Origin: an uncultured Collinsella sp. | GTDB taxonomy: Bacteria; Actinomycetota; Coriobacteriia; Coriobacteriales; Coriobacteriaceae | Length of the DNA stretch: 24,198 nt | Reading direction: 5' to 3' | NCBI GenBank assembly: GCA_900542905.1 | Contig: UQPF01000025.1 | Location: 1-24,198 of the forward strand | Part shown: positions 6,281 to 13,883 of the stretch, piece by piece | Layout: each line of letters begins with the position of its first letter | Numbering within the stretch: the stretch's first letter is position 1 | Notes under the pieces: generated by a model | The model's database searches: none | Told to the model about the DNA's origin: nothing | The model's input: the letters and a program-made list of their open reading frames with translations, nothing else | Program-made: the position numbers and the translations under genes

Positions 6281-7300
6281 GTGGGTCATCGAGATTCATG
6301 TGATGATTTGCGTGAGGTTCGTTGGGGCGTTTTGGGCGCCGGGCACATTTCGCATCGATTTGCATCGTCGCTCAAGGAGGTGGACGGGGCACGGCTTGTG
6401 GCTGCGGCCGGCCGCACTCCTGCACATGTCGAGGAATTTTGCCGAGCGTTTTCGATCGATGCTGCGCATGGCCATGCCTCGGTCGACAATAACGGCGACG
6501 CGGCTTATGGCGCGCTGATTGCCGACCCCGATGTCGACGCAATCTACTTGGCTCTTCCGCATGGCATACATACGCGTTGGGCCTGTCGCGCGCTGCGCGC
6601 CGGAAAGGCCGTGCTGTGCGAAAAGCCGGCCGTTTTGAGTGAGGAAGAGGCTCTCTCGATTGCCTCCATCTCTCGCGAGCGCGGCGTGCTGTTTATGGAG
6701 GCGATGAAGAATCGGTTTTGCCCGATGCGCACTCGCGTGAAGGACTTGCTTGCGTCGGGTGAGCTTGGCCGTATTGTCTCGATTGAAAGCGTGCAAAAGC
6801 TCGATTACGGCGAGTCTCCTTCGGGCTATCTGCTTGATCCGTTGCAGGGCGGCTGTCTATATGACATGGGCTGCTATGCGGTCGGTTGGTTTGAGGATTT
6901 GCTCGCGGGCGCGTGCGAGGTTTCGTCCCGTGAAGTTCGCTGGCGTGACGTATCGGGCGGTCGCGTCGATTGGGCCGACGAGATCCATATGAGCGTCGGC
7001 GGTATACCCATTCATATGGTGTGCGACGGCAAAGCAACATATGAAAGCCGCTTAACGATTGCCTGTGAGCGGGGTTCGTTGGAAATCGAGCGTCTCCATC
7101 GCCCCGAGCTCGCCCATGTGAAGTACTCCGACGGGCGAACGCTCGAAATAAATGCCCCGTTTGAGGTCGATGATTTCTACGGCGAAATCCAGCATGCGAC
7201 GCAGCTCATTCAGGCGGGGAAACTCGAAAGCCCCATCATGTCCCTAGCCGCCACGCAGCGCTGCGCGCACATCATCGATGCAATCCGTCTAGCCCTCTAG
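6281..7300 (+). CDS. Gfo/Idh/MocA family NAD(P)-dependent oxidoreductase
   Basis: The 339-residue protein has the family layout. A Rossmann fold carries GAGHIS (residues 19-24), the ALPHGIHTRWA segment, and the signature EKP (114-116, in VLCEKPAVLS). An alpha/beta C-terminal domain then holds MEAMKNRF and GGCLYDMGCYAV, typical of sugar or inositol dehydrogenases and trans-1,2-dihydrobenzene-diol-dehydrogenase-like members. The substrate is not determinable here. The reading frame is open further upstream through the inverted repeat, but the GTG at 6281 with GGGGG 5 bases upstream is the sensible start. The ribosome site lies at the foot of the repeat hairpin, which may limit its translation. 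Confidence 0.88.
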   Translation: MGHRDSCDDLREVRWGVLGAGHISHRFASSLKEVDGARLVAAAGRTPAHVEEFCRAFSIDAAHGHASVDNNGDAAYGALIADPDVDAIYLALPHGIHTRWACRALRAGKAVLCEKPAVLSEEEALSIASISRERGVLFMEAMKNRFCPMRTRVKDLLASGELGRIVSIESVQKLDYGESPSGYLLDPLQGGCLYDMGCYAVGWFEDLLAGACEVSSREVRWRDVSGGRVDWADEIHMSVGGIPIHMVCDGKATYESRLTIACERGSLEIERLHRPELAHVKYSDGRTLEINAPFEVDDFYGEIQHATQLIQAGKLESPIMSLAATQRCAHIIDAIRLAL

Positions 7301-7371
7301 GACTTGGCGCTGACGCGTAGGGGATCATGACGCCGGCGCCCGTGGTGCCTGGCGGCCCACATCTCTGATGC

Positions 7372-7458
7372 CCCTTTTATAACTTGCGGTGGAATACGGT
7401 CTGTTTGCGCCAAAATAAGGCACCAATAGACCGTATTTCACCGCAACTGATGAGGGGG
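7372..7458. repeat. Inverted-repeat element, copy 2 (upstream of endonuclease IV)
   Basis: TTGCGGTG (7384-7391) pairs with CACCGCAA (7439-7446), GAATA with TATTT, and CGGTCT (7397-7402) with AGACCG (7428-7433), giving a 19-bp stem. Compared with copy 1, four adjacent inner pairs changed on both sides and stayed complementary. The left flank CCCTTTTAT and right flank AACTGA are conserved too, and the GGGGG at 7454-7458 is the ribosome site of the next gene. Confidence 0.85.
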
Positions 7459-7466
7459 AGTTGGAG

Positions 7467-8333
7467 ATGCTGACGATCGGGTGCCATCTTTCGACGACGA
7501 AGGGCTATCGGGCGATGGGGGAGACGGCGTTGTCCATTGGCGCCAATACCTTTGCGTTCTTTACGCGCAACCCGCGCGGTGGCAAGGCAAAAGACCTTGA
7601 CATGGATGACGTGGCGGCCCTGCGCGAGCTTATGGAGCAAAACGACTTTGGCCCGCTCGTGGCTCATGCCCCGTATACCTATAACCCCTGCTCCGCTAAG
7701 GAGCGGGCGCGCGAGTTTGCCCTGGAGGCCATGGCCGAGGATCTGCAGCGCATGGAAGCGCTGCCCGGCAACTACTACAATTTTCATCCCGGTGCGCATG
7801 TGGGACAGGGGGCAGACGTCGGCATTCAGATGATTGTCGACACGCTGTGCCAGGTGATGTTTGAGGGACAGCAGACGACGGTATTGCTTGAGACCATGGC
7901 AGGCAAGGGCACCGAGGTGGGCCGTAGCTTTGAAGAACTGGCGTGCATTATCGAGGGCGTTGCCGCCAAGTGCCCAGAGCTGTCCGATAAGCTGGGCGTT
8001 TGTTTGGACACCTGCCATGTGAGCGATGCCGGCTACGACATCATCCATGATCTGGACGGCGTACTCGACGAGTTCGACCGCGTGGTGGGTATCGATCGCT
8101 TGCATGCCGTACACATCAACGATTCGAAGAACCCTTGTGGCGCCCATAAAGATCGTCACGAGTGCATCGGCAAGGGATACCTTGGCAGCGAGGAATTTGG
8201 TGGCGGTATGCAGGTTATGCAGAATATTGTATCGAATGGCCGTTTGTGTTCGCTGCCGTTTATTTTGGAGACTCCGAACGAACTTGCAGGTTATGCAGCT
8301 GAAATTAGATTATTAAGGTCATTGCAGCAGTAA
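7467..8333 (+). CDS. nfo: Endonuclease IV (AP endonuclease, base excision repair)
   Basis: The 288-residue protein matches the endonuclease IV family, which cleaves 5' of abasic sites with a three-zinc centre. Expected metal ligands are visible: H68 in AHAPY, H107 in NFHPGAH, E142 in LLETMAGKG, D181 and H184 in CLDTCHVSDAGYD, H216 in HINDSKN, and D229/H231 in HKDRHECIGKG. Length is normal. ATG 7467 is preferred to TTG 7461, because the GGGGG ribosome site at 7454-7458 gives 8-base spacing to the ATG but only 2 to the TTG. An inverted-repeat copy lies immediately upstream, so it shares this leader element with the preceding oxidoreductase. Confidence 0.95.
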   Translation: MLTIGCHLSTTKGYRAMGETALSIGANTFAFFTRNPRGGKAKDLDMDDVAALRELMEQNDFGPLVAHAPYTYNPCSAKERAREFALEAMAEDLQRMEALPGNYYNFHPGAHVGQGADVGIQMIVDTLCQVMFEGQQTTVLLETMAGKGTEVGRSFEELACIIEGVAAKCPELSDKLGVCLDTCHVSDAGYDIIHDLDGVLDEFDRVVGIDRLHAVHINDSKNPCGAHKDRHECIGKGYLGSEEFGGGMQVMQNIVSNGRLCSLPFILETPNELAGYAAEIRLLRSLQQ

Positions 8334-8394
8334 TGACTGTCACAAAGTAGAGTATTCCATTCACGTTATGGGTTTGTTTCAATCAGTTTTCTCA

Positions 8395-8423
8395 TTGCAG
8401 ATTCGTAATTCCAGGTGCATAAT
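8395..8423 (+). promoter_or_regulatory. Promoter of the amino-acid ABC operon
   Basis: TTGCAG (8395-8400) and CATAAT (8418-8423) are spaced 17 bases apart. A transcript starting near 8430 would reach the substrate-binding protein ATG at 8481 after about 50 bases. Confidence 0.5.
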
Positions 8424-8480
8424 AGCCAACAGTTTTTGCAGGCCTCTGAATCAAACGAGGTCACCGGAAGGAGACTGATT

Positions 8481-9341
8481 ATGAAGCTCAAGAAGCTTGG
8501 CGCATTTGCCGCCACGGGTGCCATGGCGCTCGCCCTCGCACTGACGGGCTGCGGCTCGTCCAACGCCACCTCTGGTTCTGATGCCGGTTCCAGCAGCTCT
8601 GACGACGCTAAGGTCGAGAAGGTCGACGGCTCCAAGGAGTACGCGCTCGTCAAGGATGGTACGCTGACCGTCGGCACCTCTGCCGAGTACGCTCCGTTTG
8701 AGTACAAGGATGACAACGGCGATTATCAGGGCTTTGACCTTGAGCTCATCAAGGCCATCGGCGACAAGCTGGGCCTGGATGTCGAGTATATCAACAATGA
8801 CTTTGACACGCTGGTTCCGGGTGTCGCTTCGGGCGCCAAGTATGACGTTTCCATTGCGGCTATCACCGACACGCCCGAGCGTGAGAAGGAAGTCACTTTC
8901 TCTGATTCCTACTACATGGACGATCAGGCTATTGTGACCAAGGTCGATAACACCGACATCACGGCCGACAACTACAGCGAGAAGCTCAACAACGCTGACG
9001 CTACCATCATCGTCCAGTCTGGCTCGACCGCCGAGGCCTTTGCCCAGGAGAACTTCCCCAAGGCCAAGATTGTCCCCTACAAGGACGCTACCGAGTGCTT
9101 TAGCGCTCTGCAGTCCGATAAGGGCGACGCTGTAGTCACCAACCGCTCCGTTGCCAGCCAGCTGACCGCCGAGCAGTTCAACACCTGCCAGACCATCAAG
9201 CAGATTAGCACCGGCGAGGAGTACGCCATTGCCATCAACCAGGGCAACACCAAGCTCAAGGATGACATCAACCAGGCCATCAAGGACCTGACCGACGACG
9301 GTACCGTCGACGCCCTCATGGCTAAGTACAACATCAAGTAA
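8481..9341 (+). CDS. Polar amino-acid ABC transporter substrate-binding lipoprotein
   Basis: The 286-residue protein has a lipoprotein signal ending in the lipobox LTGC (Cys 24), then a Ser/Asp-rich linker. The mature part is a family-3 periplasmic-binding fold: LTVGTSAEYAPFEYKDD, the GFDLELIKAIGDKLG segment, SIAAITDTPEREKEVTFSDSYY, and the final TDDGTVDALMAKYNI. It should sit on the outer face of the membrane and deliver polar amino acids (glutamine, arginine, histidine or cystine class) to the permease and ATPase that follow. The exact ligand is not clear. ATG 8481 follows GGAAGGAG. A hairpin with a short T run separates it from the permease, as often seen where binding protein is made in excess. 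Confidence 0.93.
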   Translation: MKLKKLGAFAATGAMALALALTGCGSSNATSGSDAGSSSSDDAKVEKVDGSKEYALVKDGTLTVGTSAEYAPFEYKDDNGDYQGFDLELIKAIGDKLGLDVEYINNDFDTLVPGVASGAKYDVSIAAITDTPEREKEVTFSDSYYMDDQAIVTKVDNTDITADNYSEKLNNADATIIVQSGSTAEAFAQENFPKAKIVPYKDATECFSALQSDKGDAVVTNRSVASQLTAEQFNTCQTIKQISTGEEYAIAINQGNTKLKDDINQAIKDLTDDGTVDALMAKYNIK

Positions 9342-9363
9342 AATAACTACTTGATTGCGCGCG

Positions 9364-9393
9364 GGCCCTTTCCGTTTTGCGGAGAGGGCCTTT
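9364..9393 (+). terminator. Attenuator-like hairpin between binding protein and permease
   Basis: A 10-bp stem with one G-U pair (9364-9373 with 9381-9390) has a 7-base loop and is followed by only TTT. It probably gives partial termination within the ABC operon. Confidence 0.65.
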
Positions 9394-9458
9394 GCGCTTC
9401 TCTTGACGGAGAGCGTTTCCGTCTCGTTTTGCCGGCAACTTCTACGATAGGAGCCACC

Positions 9459-10820
9459 TTGTCTCGACTGAACAAAGGGGCCGCGGAGCAGCGTTTTCCA
9501 CTGCCCGCCTTGCTCCAAAAGCTAGTCTGCGTCATGGCCGTGGCGCTCGCGCTGGTGTGCGCGGGGGCATATGCGCCCACGACCGCCCAGGCGCTTGAGA
9601 CCGCAAAGATTACCGCCCGACCCAACACCGGTTCGGGCAGCGATGTGGTCGGCGGCACCGAGACGCGCATTACCTGGGAAGTTCAGGCCGATGCCGACGA
9701 GGAGCTGAGCGGTCTTTCTTTGACGTTTGTCGACGGCACGACATTTGGTACCGATGACACGCGATTGACGATGCTCTCGGGCGAGGACCTCATGGATCGT
9801 ACGCCCATGAAACCCACGTGCACGGCTGATGGTCAGACGCTCAAGATCGACTTTGGCGAGACGACGCCTGCCGGCGGCTTTTTCCGTGTCGAGGTTTACG
9901 GCGTGACGTTTCCCGTTGAGGGCGGCGATGAGGCCTTTAGCGGCACCTATACGCTCGCCGACGGTTCGACCAAGAAGATTTCAAAAATTCCTTCCGTCGA
10001 GATCAAGGGCGTGACGGCATTCGATAACTTCCTGGCCGATCTTAAGGAGCAGCCGTGGGTCGAGGCATGGAATTCCAACATGTTCCTTCGCCTGTTCCTG
10101 AACCCGGTCATTTTGGTCCAGAGCCTGCCGATCGTCTTCAAAGGCTTCCTCATGTCGCTCTCGATCGTGCTCGTGGCGTTTCCGCTGGCAATTCCCTTTG
10201 GCTTTGCCTTGTCGCTCATGCGCATCTCCAAGTCGCGCATCCTTCGTTGCCTTGCCGGCATCTATGTGAATATCATCCGTGGTACGCCGGCGTTCCTGCA
10301 GATCTACATCGCGTTCTTTGGCCTGCCGCTTGCCGGCGTCAAGGTGGACGACTATGTGTTGGGCGTCATCGTCATGGCCATGAACTCGTCCGCCTACCTG
10401 TGCGAGATCTTCCGCGCCGGTATTCAGTCGATCCCCAAGGGCCAAAACGAGGCCGCTCGCTCGCTGGGCATGAATGCCTTCCAGACGCTGCTCTACGTTA
10501 TGATTCCGCAGACGTTCCGCAATGTCCTGCCTACGCTGACCAGCGAGTTTATCCTGCTTTACAAGGATACGTCGCTGCTCGCGGCCGTGGGCGTGGTCGA
10601 GATCGTCATGAACGCCCGCACCATCGTGGCCACGACGGGCTCCATCACGCCGTATGTTGTTGCCGCCCTGTTCTACCTGGTCATCACCCTGCCGCTTGCG
10701 CGCTTGGTGAGCGGTCTTGAGGCGAGGCTTTTGGGGACGGCCGAAACCAAAAAGAAGCGTCCCACCAAGAGTGCCGGACAGGTTGTCGCGACGCCCGCCG
10801 ATCACATCGCCGGTCTGTAA
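9459..10820 (+). CDS. Amino-acid ABC permease with extra N-terminal extracellular domain
   Basis: This 453-residue protein is about twice the usual length of a polar amino-acid permease (215-250). Residues about 20-42 form a signal-like hydrophobic segment (LVCVMAVALALVCAGAYA). Then comes a predicted beta-rich extracellular domain of roughly 150 residues (TRITWEVQADADEELSGLSL and similar strands). The permease domain follows from about residue 205, with several membrane segments and the EAA loop (NEAARSLGMNAFQTLLYVMI) that docks on the ATPase. TTG 9459 is taken as start because GGAG lies 5 bases upstream and the frame before it crosses the attenuator hairpin. The domain fusion could stabilise binding-protein docking or cell-wall contact; this is inference. 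The ATPase gene follows after 12 bases. Confidence 0.88.
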   Translation: MSRLNKGAAEQRFPLPALLQKLVCVMAVALALVCAGAYAPTTAQALETAKITARPNTGSGSDVVGGTETRITWEVQADADEELSGLSLTFVDGTTFGTDDTRLTMLSGEDLMDRTPMKPTCTADGQTLKIDFGETTPAGGFFRVEVYGVTFPVEGGDEAFSGTYTLADGSTKKISKIPSVEIKGVTAFDNFLADLKEQPWVEAWNSNMFLRLFLNPVILVQSLPIVFKGFLMSLSIVLVAFPLAIPFGFALSLMRISKSRILRCLAGIYVNIIRGTPAFLQIYIAFFGLPLAGVKVDDYVLGVIVMAMNSSAYLCEIFRAGIQSIPKGQNEAARSLGMNAFQTLLYVMIPQTFRNVLPTLTSEFILLYKDTSLLAAVGVVEIVMNARTIVATTGSITPYVVAALFYLVITLPLARLVSGLEARLLGTAETKKKRPTKSAGQVVATPADHIAGL

Positions 10821-10832
10821 GGAGGTCCTATC

Positions 10833-11585
10833 ATGAGCGAAACCAATAACTCGAACGAGGTCGTCGTCAGCATCAAGAACCTCCAGAAAGCCTTTGGCGA
10901 CAACGTGGTCCTGCGCGATATCGATCTGGATGTGCACAAGGGTGAGGTCGTTGTGGTCTTGGGCCCCTCGGGCTCGGGCAAGTCGACGATGCTTCGCTGC
11001 ATCAATCGTCTGGAGCATCCCACGAGTGGCTCGATTATCGTTGAGGGCGTGGATGTGTGCGCCAAGGGTGTCGACCTCAACAAAGTGCGTACGCATCTGG
11101 GTATGGTGTTCCAGCAGTTCAATTTGTTCCCGCACCTCTCAGTCAAAAAGAACGTCATGCTCGCGCAGCAAAAGGTGCTCAAGCGCAGCAAGGAAGAGGC
11201 CGAGAAGATTGCCATCGAGGAGCTGACCAAGGTCGGCCTGGCCGAGCGTATCGACTTTATGCCGAGCCAGCTCTCGGGCGGCCAGCAGCAGCGCGTTGCC
11301 ATCGCCCGCGCCCTGTCGATGAACCCGCACGTCATGCTCTTTGACGAGGCTACCTCGGCGCTCGACCCTGAGCTCGTGCGCGACGTCTTGGGCGTCATGC
11401 GCGACCTGGCGCACGACGGTATGACCATGATCGTCGTGACGCACGAGATGGGCTTTGCCCGCGATGTCGCCGACCGTGTCGTCTTTATGGACGGCGGCGT
11501 CATTGTGGAAGAGGGTACGCCGAGCGAGGTCTTCGACCACCCCAAGAGCGAGCGCACCAAGGCGTTCTTGGGCAATATCTCGTAG
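10833..11585 (+). CDS. Polar amino-acid ABC transporter ATP-binding protein (GlnQ type)
   Basis: The 250-residue ATPase powers the importer encoded just upstream. Walker A is GPSGSGKS (44-51), a Q loop falls in MVFQQFNLFPHLSV, the signature LSGGQQQR starts at residue 147, and Walker B with the catalytic Glu is LFDEATSALD (Glu 172). A switch histidine follows in VVTHEMGFA. Length and motifs match the glutamine/polar amino-acid class. ATG 10833 follows AAGGAGG. It is the last gene of the operon and is closed by a terminator shared with the convergent flavodoxin. Confidence 0.95.
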   Translation: MSETNNSNEVVVSIKNLQKAFGDNVVLRDIDLDVHKGEVVVVLGPSGSGKSTMLRCINRLEHPTSGSIIVEGVDVCAKGVDLNKVRTHLGMVFQQFNLFPHLSVKKNVMLAQQKVLKRSKEEAEKIAIEELTKVGLAERIDFMPSQLSGGQQQRVAIARALSMNPHVMLFDEATSALDPELVRDVLGVMRDLAHDGMTMIVVTHEMGFARDVADRVVFMDGGVIVEEGTPSEVFDHPKSERTKAFLGNIS

Positions 11586-11610
11586 CCGCTTTATATGAGT
11601 GACATGGCAG

Positions 11611-11646
11611 AAAACGGGAGCTGGATGTGATTCGGCTCCCGTTTTT
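11611..11646. terminator. Bidirectional terminator between ABC operon and flavodoxin
   Basis: AAAACGGGAGC (11611-11621) pairs with GCTCCCGTTTT (11635-11645), with a T tract on both strands. It suits both converging transcripts. Confidence 0.85.
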
Positions 11647-11702
11647 GTTGGGACGCGAATGTGTTTTGGTGCAGAGCGCGTTACGGGCGGAGCTCATTGC
11701 CG

Positions 11703-12122
11703 CTAGGCGAGCTCGGCTCCGAGGGCCTTGCAAGCGGTCTCGCCCTCGTCGTCGGGCGCGTCGTAGCAGATGGTGGAGTCCACGACGTTGACGCCGGCCT
11801 CGTCGGCGTCGGCCTTCCAGTTGTCCATCCACTCGCCCTCGGCCCACGAATAGGAGCCAAAGAGGACGACCTTCTTGTCGCCGAGAGTCTCCTTGGCCTC
11901 ATCCCACATCGGCTGGAACTCATCGTACTCGAGTTCCTCGGAGCCCATGGCGGGACAGCCGAAGGCGAAGGCATCATATTCGGCGGCCTTGTCGGCAGAG
12001 AAGTCGGCGCAGGGGATGACCTCGGTCTCGGCACCCGCGGACGTGGCGCCTTCGGCGACGAGGTTTGCCATGACCTCTGTGTTGCCCGTGCCGCTCCAGT
12101 AGACGACGGCGATCTTGCTCAT
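11703..12122 (-). CDS. Short-chain flavodoxin
   Basis: The 139-residue protein has the flavodoxin start KIAVVYWSGTGNTEVMAN, with the phosphate loop SGTGNT at 10-15. It also has FGCPAMGSEELE and LFGSYSWAEGEWMDNW at the two flavin-stacking loops. It lacks the 20-residue insert of long-chain forms. Flavodoxins carry one electron on FMN and replace ferredoxin when iron is short. It is the second gene after DUF3793 with a 46-base gap, so both probably share the promoter at 12912-12939. The start has AAAGGA nearby at normal spacing. The partner enzyme is not known. Confidence 0.9.
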   Translation of the reverse strand: MSKIAVVYWSGTGNTEVMANLVAEGATSAGAETEVIPCADFSADKAAEYDAFAFGCPAMGSEELEYDEFQPMWDEAKETLGDKKVVLFGSYSWAEGEWMDNWKADADEAGVNVVDSTICYDAPDDEGETACKALGAELA

Positions 12123-12168
12123 GTTGAGTCCTTTCAGTTGTGCGGCAGGTTGCCGCGGCTTCTATGTT

Positions 12169-12873
12169 CTATCGGGTTGCCTGGGCAAGTTGCGCCAGGC
12201 TGCAGCCCTGCTGATAGACAAAGGTGAGGTATTGAGTGCAAGCGCGGTAGGCGTCAAACATCGCAAGCGCTTGCTCGACATTCGTGTAGACCTTCCAAGC
12301 TCCAAAGACCTTGTAGTTCTCGCCGCGCTGGACGATAAACTCGTGCACGTCGTCGTAGGGATATCCTAGGAAGTAGCCTATTTCGTGTGGGAACTCACAG
12401 GTGCAGTCGTTGCTGCAGCTAGCTTGCTGGGGTAGTGCGCATCGAGTCTGGCTACAGGCGCATTCCGCGACGTTATTGCTCGCGAGCGTGATGCGTGATG
12501 CCAAATGCACAAGGCATGTCGAAAGGTCTCTCGTGTCGTAGCCTTCCGAGGCGAGCGCCGTTTGGGCGCGAGGGTCTGCGAAATAGGTGGTGAGGCTTTT
12601 GGCTCGGTACATATACACGAGCGCTCCGCAGGGCCGCCAGACCAAAACACTCAGGTGGATACCGAACGGGTCAAGCTCGCGACTGCACTGGGCGATAACG
12701 TTGAGCAGGCGTGCTCGGCGCTCTGCGATGGTTTCGGTTGCGACCGAGCCGTCCCCGTGGGCGTAGGTGCCTGGATAGGTAAAGAGCGATGCCGGCTTGA
12801 TGCCCGCGAGCGTGGGAGAGCAGTTGCGCACGACTGCCGCCTGAAACGTTGGGATGTCTATGGTTCGAGTCAC
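12169..12873 (-). CDS. DUF3793 family protein with a cysteine-rich insert
   Basis: The 234-residue protein is recognised by FPHEIGYFLGYPYDDVHEFI (161-180), followed by the G-x-x-YKVFGAWKVY segment, and by an early SPTLAGIKPASLF. All are typical of DUF3793, whose function is unknown. Just before the core motif, six cysteines fall within residues 138-159 (CAC, C, C, CTC pattern), which could bind a metal or an iron-sulfur cluster. The GTG start at 12873 has AAGGAG 5 bases upstream. The gene heads a two-gene unit with flavodoxin, and a palindrome overlaps the promoter. This suggests regulation by metal or redox state, but no activity can be named. Confidence 0.85.
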   Translation of the reverse strand: MTRTIDIPTFQAAVVRNCSPTLAGIKPASLFTYPGTYAHGDGSVATETIAERRARLLNVIAQCSRELDPFGIHLSVLVWRPCGALVYMYRAKSLTTYFADPRAQTALASEGYDTRDLSTCLVHLASRITLASNNVAECACSQTRCALPQQASCSNDCTCEFPHEIGYFLGYPYDDVHEFIVQRGENYKVFGAWKVYTNVEQALAMFDAYRACTQYLTFVYQQGCSLAQLAQATR

Positions 12874-12896
12874 GGCGCTCCTTACGGATCTAAACT

Positions 12897-12939
12897 GTTA
12901 GCCTAGGAAAACTTATACACGAAAGTAAGCCATGGTCAA
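12897..12939 (-). promoter_or_regulatory. Promoter and palindromic operator of the DUF3793-flavodoxin unit
   Basis: On the minus strand TTGACC (12939-12934) and TATAAG (12917-12912) are 16 bases apart. Immediately downstream, GTTTTCCTAGGCTAAC (12912-12897) is an imperfect palindrome centred on CCTAGG, covering the expected transcription start. Its other strand contains GTTAGCCTA, the centre of the DtxR/IdeR iron box. Repression by a DtxR-type metalloregulator is therefore plausible. Confidence 0.6.
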
Positions 12940-12965
12940 CAAAAAAGTTTGAAACGGGAAACTAA

Positions 12966-13018
12966 TTGACCGAACGGACATGAATTTGGGTTAAGATGGG
13001 GACACCCCATGGGGGTAT
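12966..13018 (+). promoter_or_regulatory. Promoter with CsoR-like operator ahead of the HMA protein
   Basis: TTGACC (12966-12971) and TTAAGA/TAAGAT (12991-12997) have a long 19-20 base spacer. Just downstream lies ACACCCCATGGGGGTAT (13002-13018), a dyad of the TACCCC-GGGGTA kind bound by copper-sensing CsoR repressors. The placement over the start region fits repression. Confidence 0.55.
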
Positions 13019-13047
13019 CTAGATAGTGCTACTTGAAAGGGGAACGC

Positions 13048-13431
13048 ATGAGTGACTTGCTCAACTCTGCGAATCTCATCGTGCTGGCCGTCATTGCCGT
13101 CGGCATGTTTTTTGGACTGCGTCGCATTGCCGCTTCGACACACGGGAAGAGTTGCTGCAGCGATGGTGCGAGCGGCAAGAAGGCCAAAAAGGTTGTTGTG
13201 GTGGATACCGATGCATCGCACTATCCCTATAGCGATGAGCTGCTCATCGGCGGCATGAGCTGTGACGGCTGCGCTCAGAACGTGGCCAATGCCCTCAATG
13301 CGCTGGACGGCGTGTGGGCAACGGTGACGTATGCGGATCACACGGCACGTGTGCGCTCTAAACAGCCGGTTGATCGTGGTGTTCTCGAGACGGCCGTGAA
13401 AGACGCGGGCTACTACGTCATGACGCTGTAA
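13048..13431 (+). CDS. Membrane-anchored heavy-metal-associated (HMA) domain protein, CopZ-like
   Basis: The 127-residue protein has one N-terminal membrane segment (residues about 8-25), then KSCCSDG with adjacent cysteines, a basic linker, and a C-terminal HMA domain with the metal motif GMSCDGCAQNV (Cys 72 and Cys 75). HMA domains of this kind bind Cu(I) and hand it to P-type ATPases. The anchored form with an extra Cys pair recalls the small Cys-rich membrane proteins found beside FeoB. ATG 13048 follows GAAAGGGG. The CsoR-like site upstream supports a copper role. No transporter lies beside it in this window, so its partner is elsewhere. Confidence 0.85.
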   Translation: MSDLLNSANLIVLAVIAVGMFFGLRRIAASTHGKSCCSDGASGKKAKKVVVVDTDASHYPYSDELLIGGMSCDGCAQNVANALNALDGVWATVTYADHTARVRSKQPVDRGVLETAVKDAGYYVMTL

Positions 13432-13457
13432 GCGCCGCCCTGGATGCGCTTCCTTGG

Positions 13458-13883
13458 CTAGGCTCGTCCGCGCAGTTCGATGTCTTGGATGTCGTCGAAG
13501 TCGATGGCGATGTCTTTGAGCTTGAGGAGCTTGAAGGCGGGGAGCGCCTCGTCGAGGATGCCGGTGCGGGAGCGATAGCCGTACGTATCGTAATAGGTGA
13601 CACGAACCAAGTCGCCACGTTTGAGACCCTCGAGCTTTTTAGAAAGTACGAGGGCTTTTTCTTCCGTGAGCTCACGTTTTGGCTCGACGGTGATTTCCTG
13701 CTTGCGCACGAGTTCGTAGTATCCCGTGAGGGCGGCAAAGGGCATAAACTGTGCGGCGCGGTTGGCGCGCACGGCACCATTGGCAGTGAGGTTGGGGTCG
13801 GCGACGCGGCGTCTGCCCTCGGGGTCCGCTAGGCGTTCAAAAGGTGTCGGCGGCCGCATCGGCTGTTGTTGGGACTTAGGCAC
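13458..13883 (-). CDS. YolD-like protein, partner of the Y-family polymerase
   Basis: The 141-residue protein has RAAQFMPFAALTGYYELVRK, a charged helical stretch, and a beta-rich end (GDLVRVTYYDTYGYRSRTGI). I read this as a YolD-like protein of the type encoded beside UvrX/DinB-like polymerases in Gram-positive bacteria and their plasmids. The GTG start at 13883 overlaps the polymerase stop by 8 bases, and its ribosome site GGAGGA lies inside the polymerase gene, so translation is probably coupled. YolD proteins are thought to be small accessory factors; the activity is not known. The family call is by pattern only. Confidence 0.7.
   Translation of the reverse strand: MPKSQQQPMRPPTPFERLADPEGRRRVADPNLTANGAVRANRAAQFMPFAALTGYYELVRKQEITVEPKRELTEEKALVLSKKLEGLKRGDLVRVTYYDTYGYRSRTGILDEALPAFKLLKLKDIAIDFDDIQDIELRGRA

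Noticed and set aside
8451..9518. 355-codon minus-strand frame over the binding-protein gene
   Set aside because: Antisense shadow of an ABC binding lipoprotein with clear lipobox and fold motifs; Val/Leu/Gly-rich translation without domains.
12862..12873. GGTTCGAGTC resembling a tRNA T-loop
   Set aside because: No acceptor, D or anticodon stem can be folded around it, and it lies in the first codons of the DUF3793 gene.
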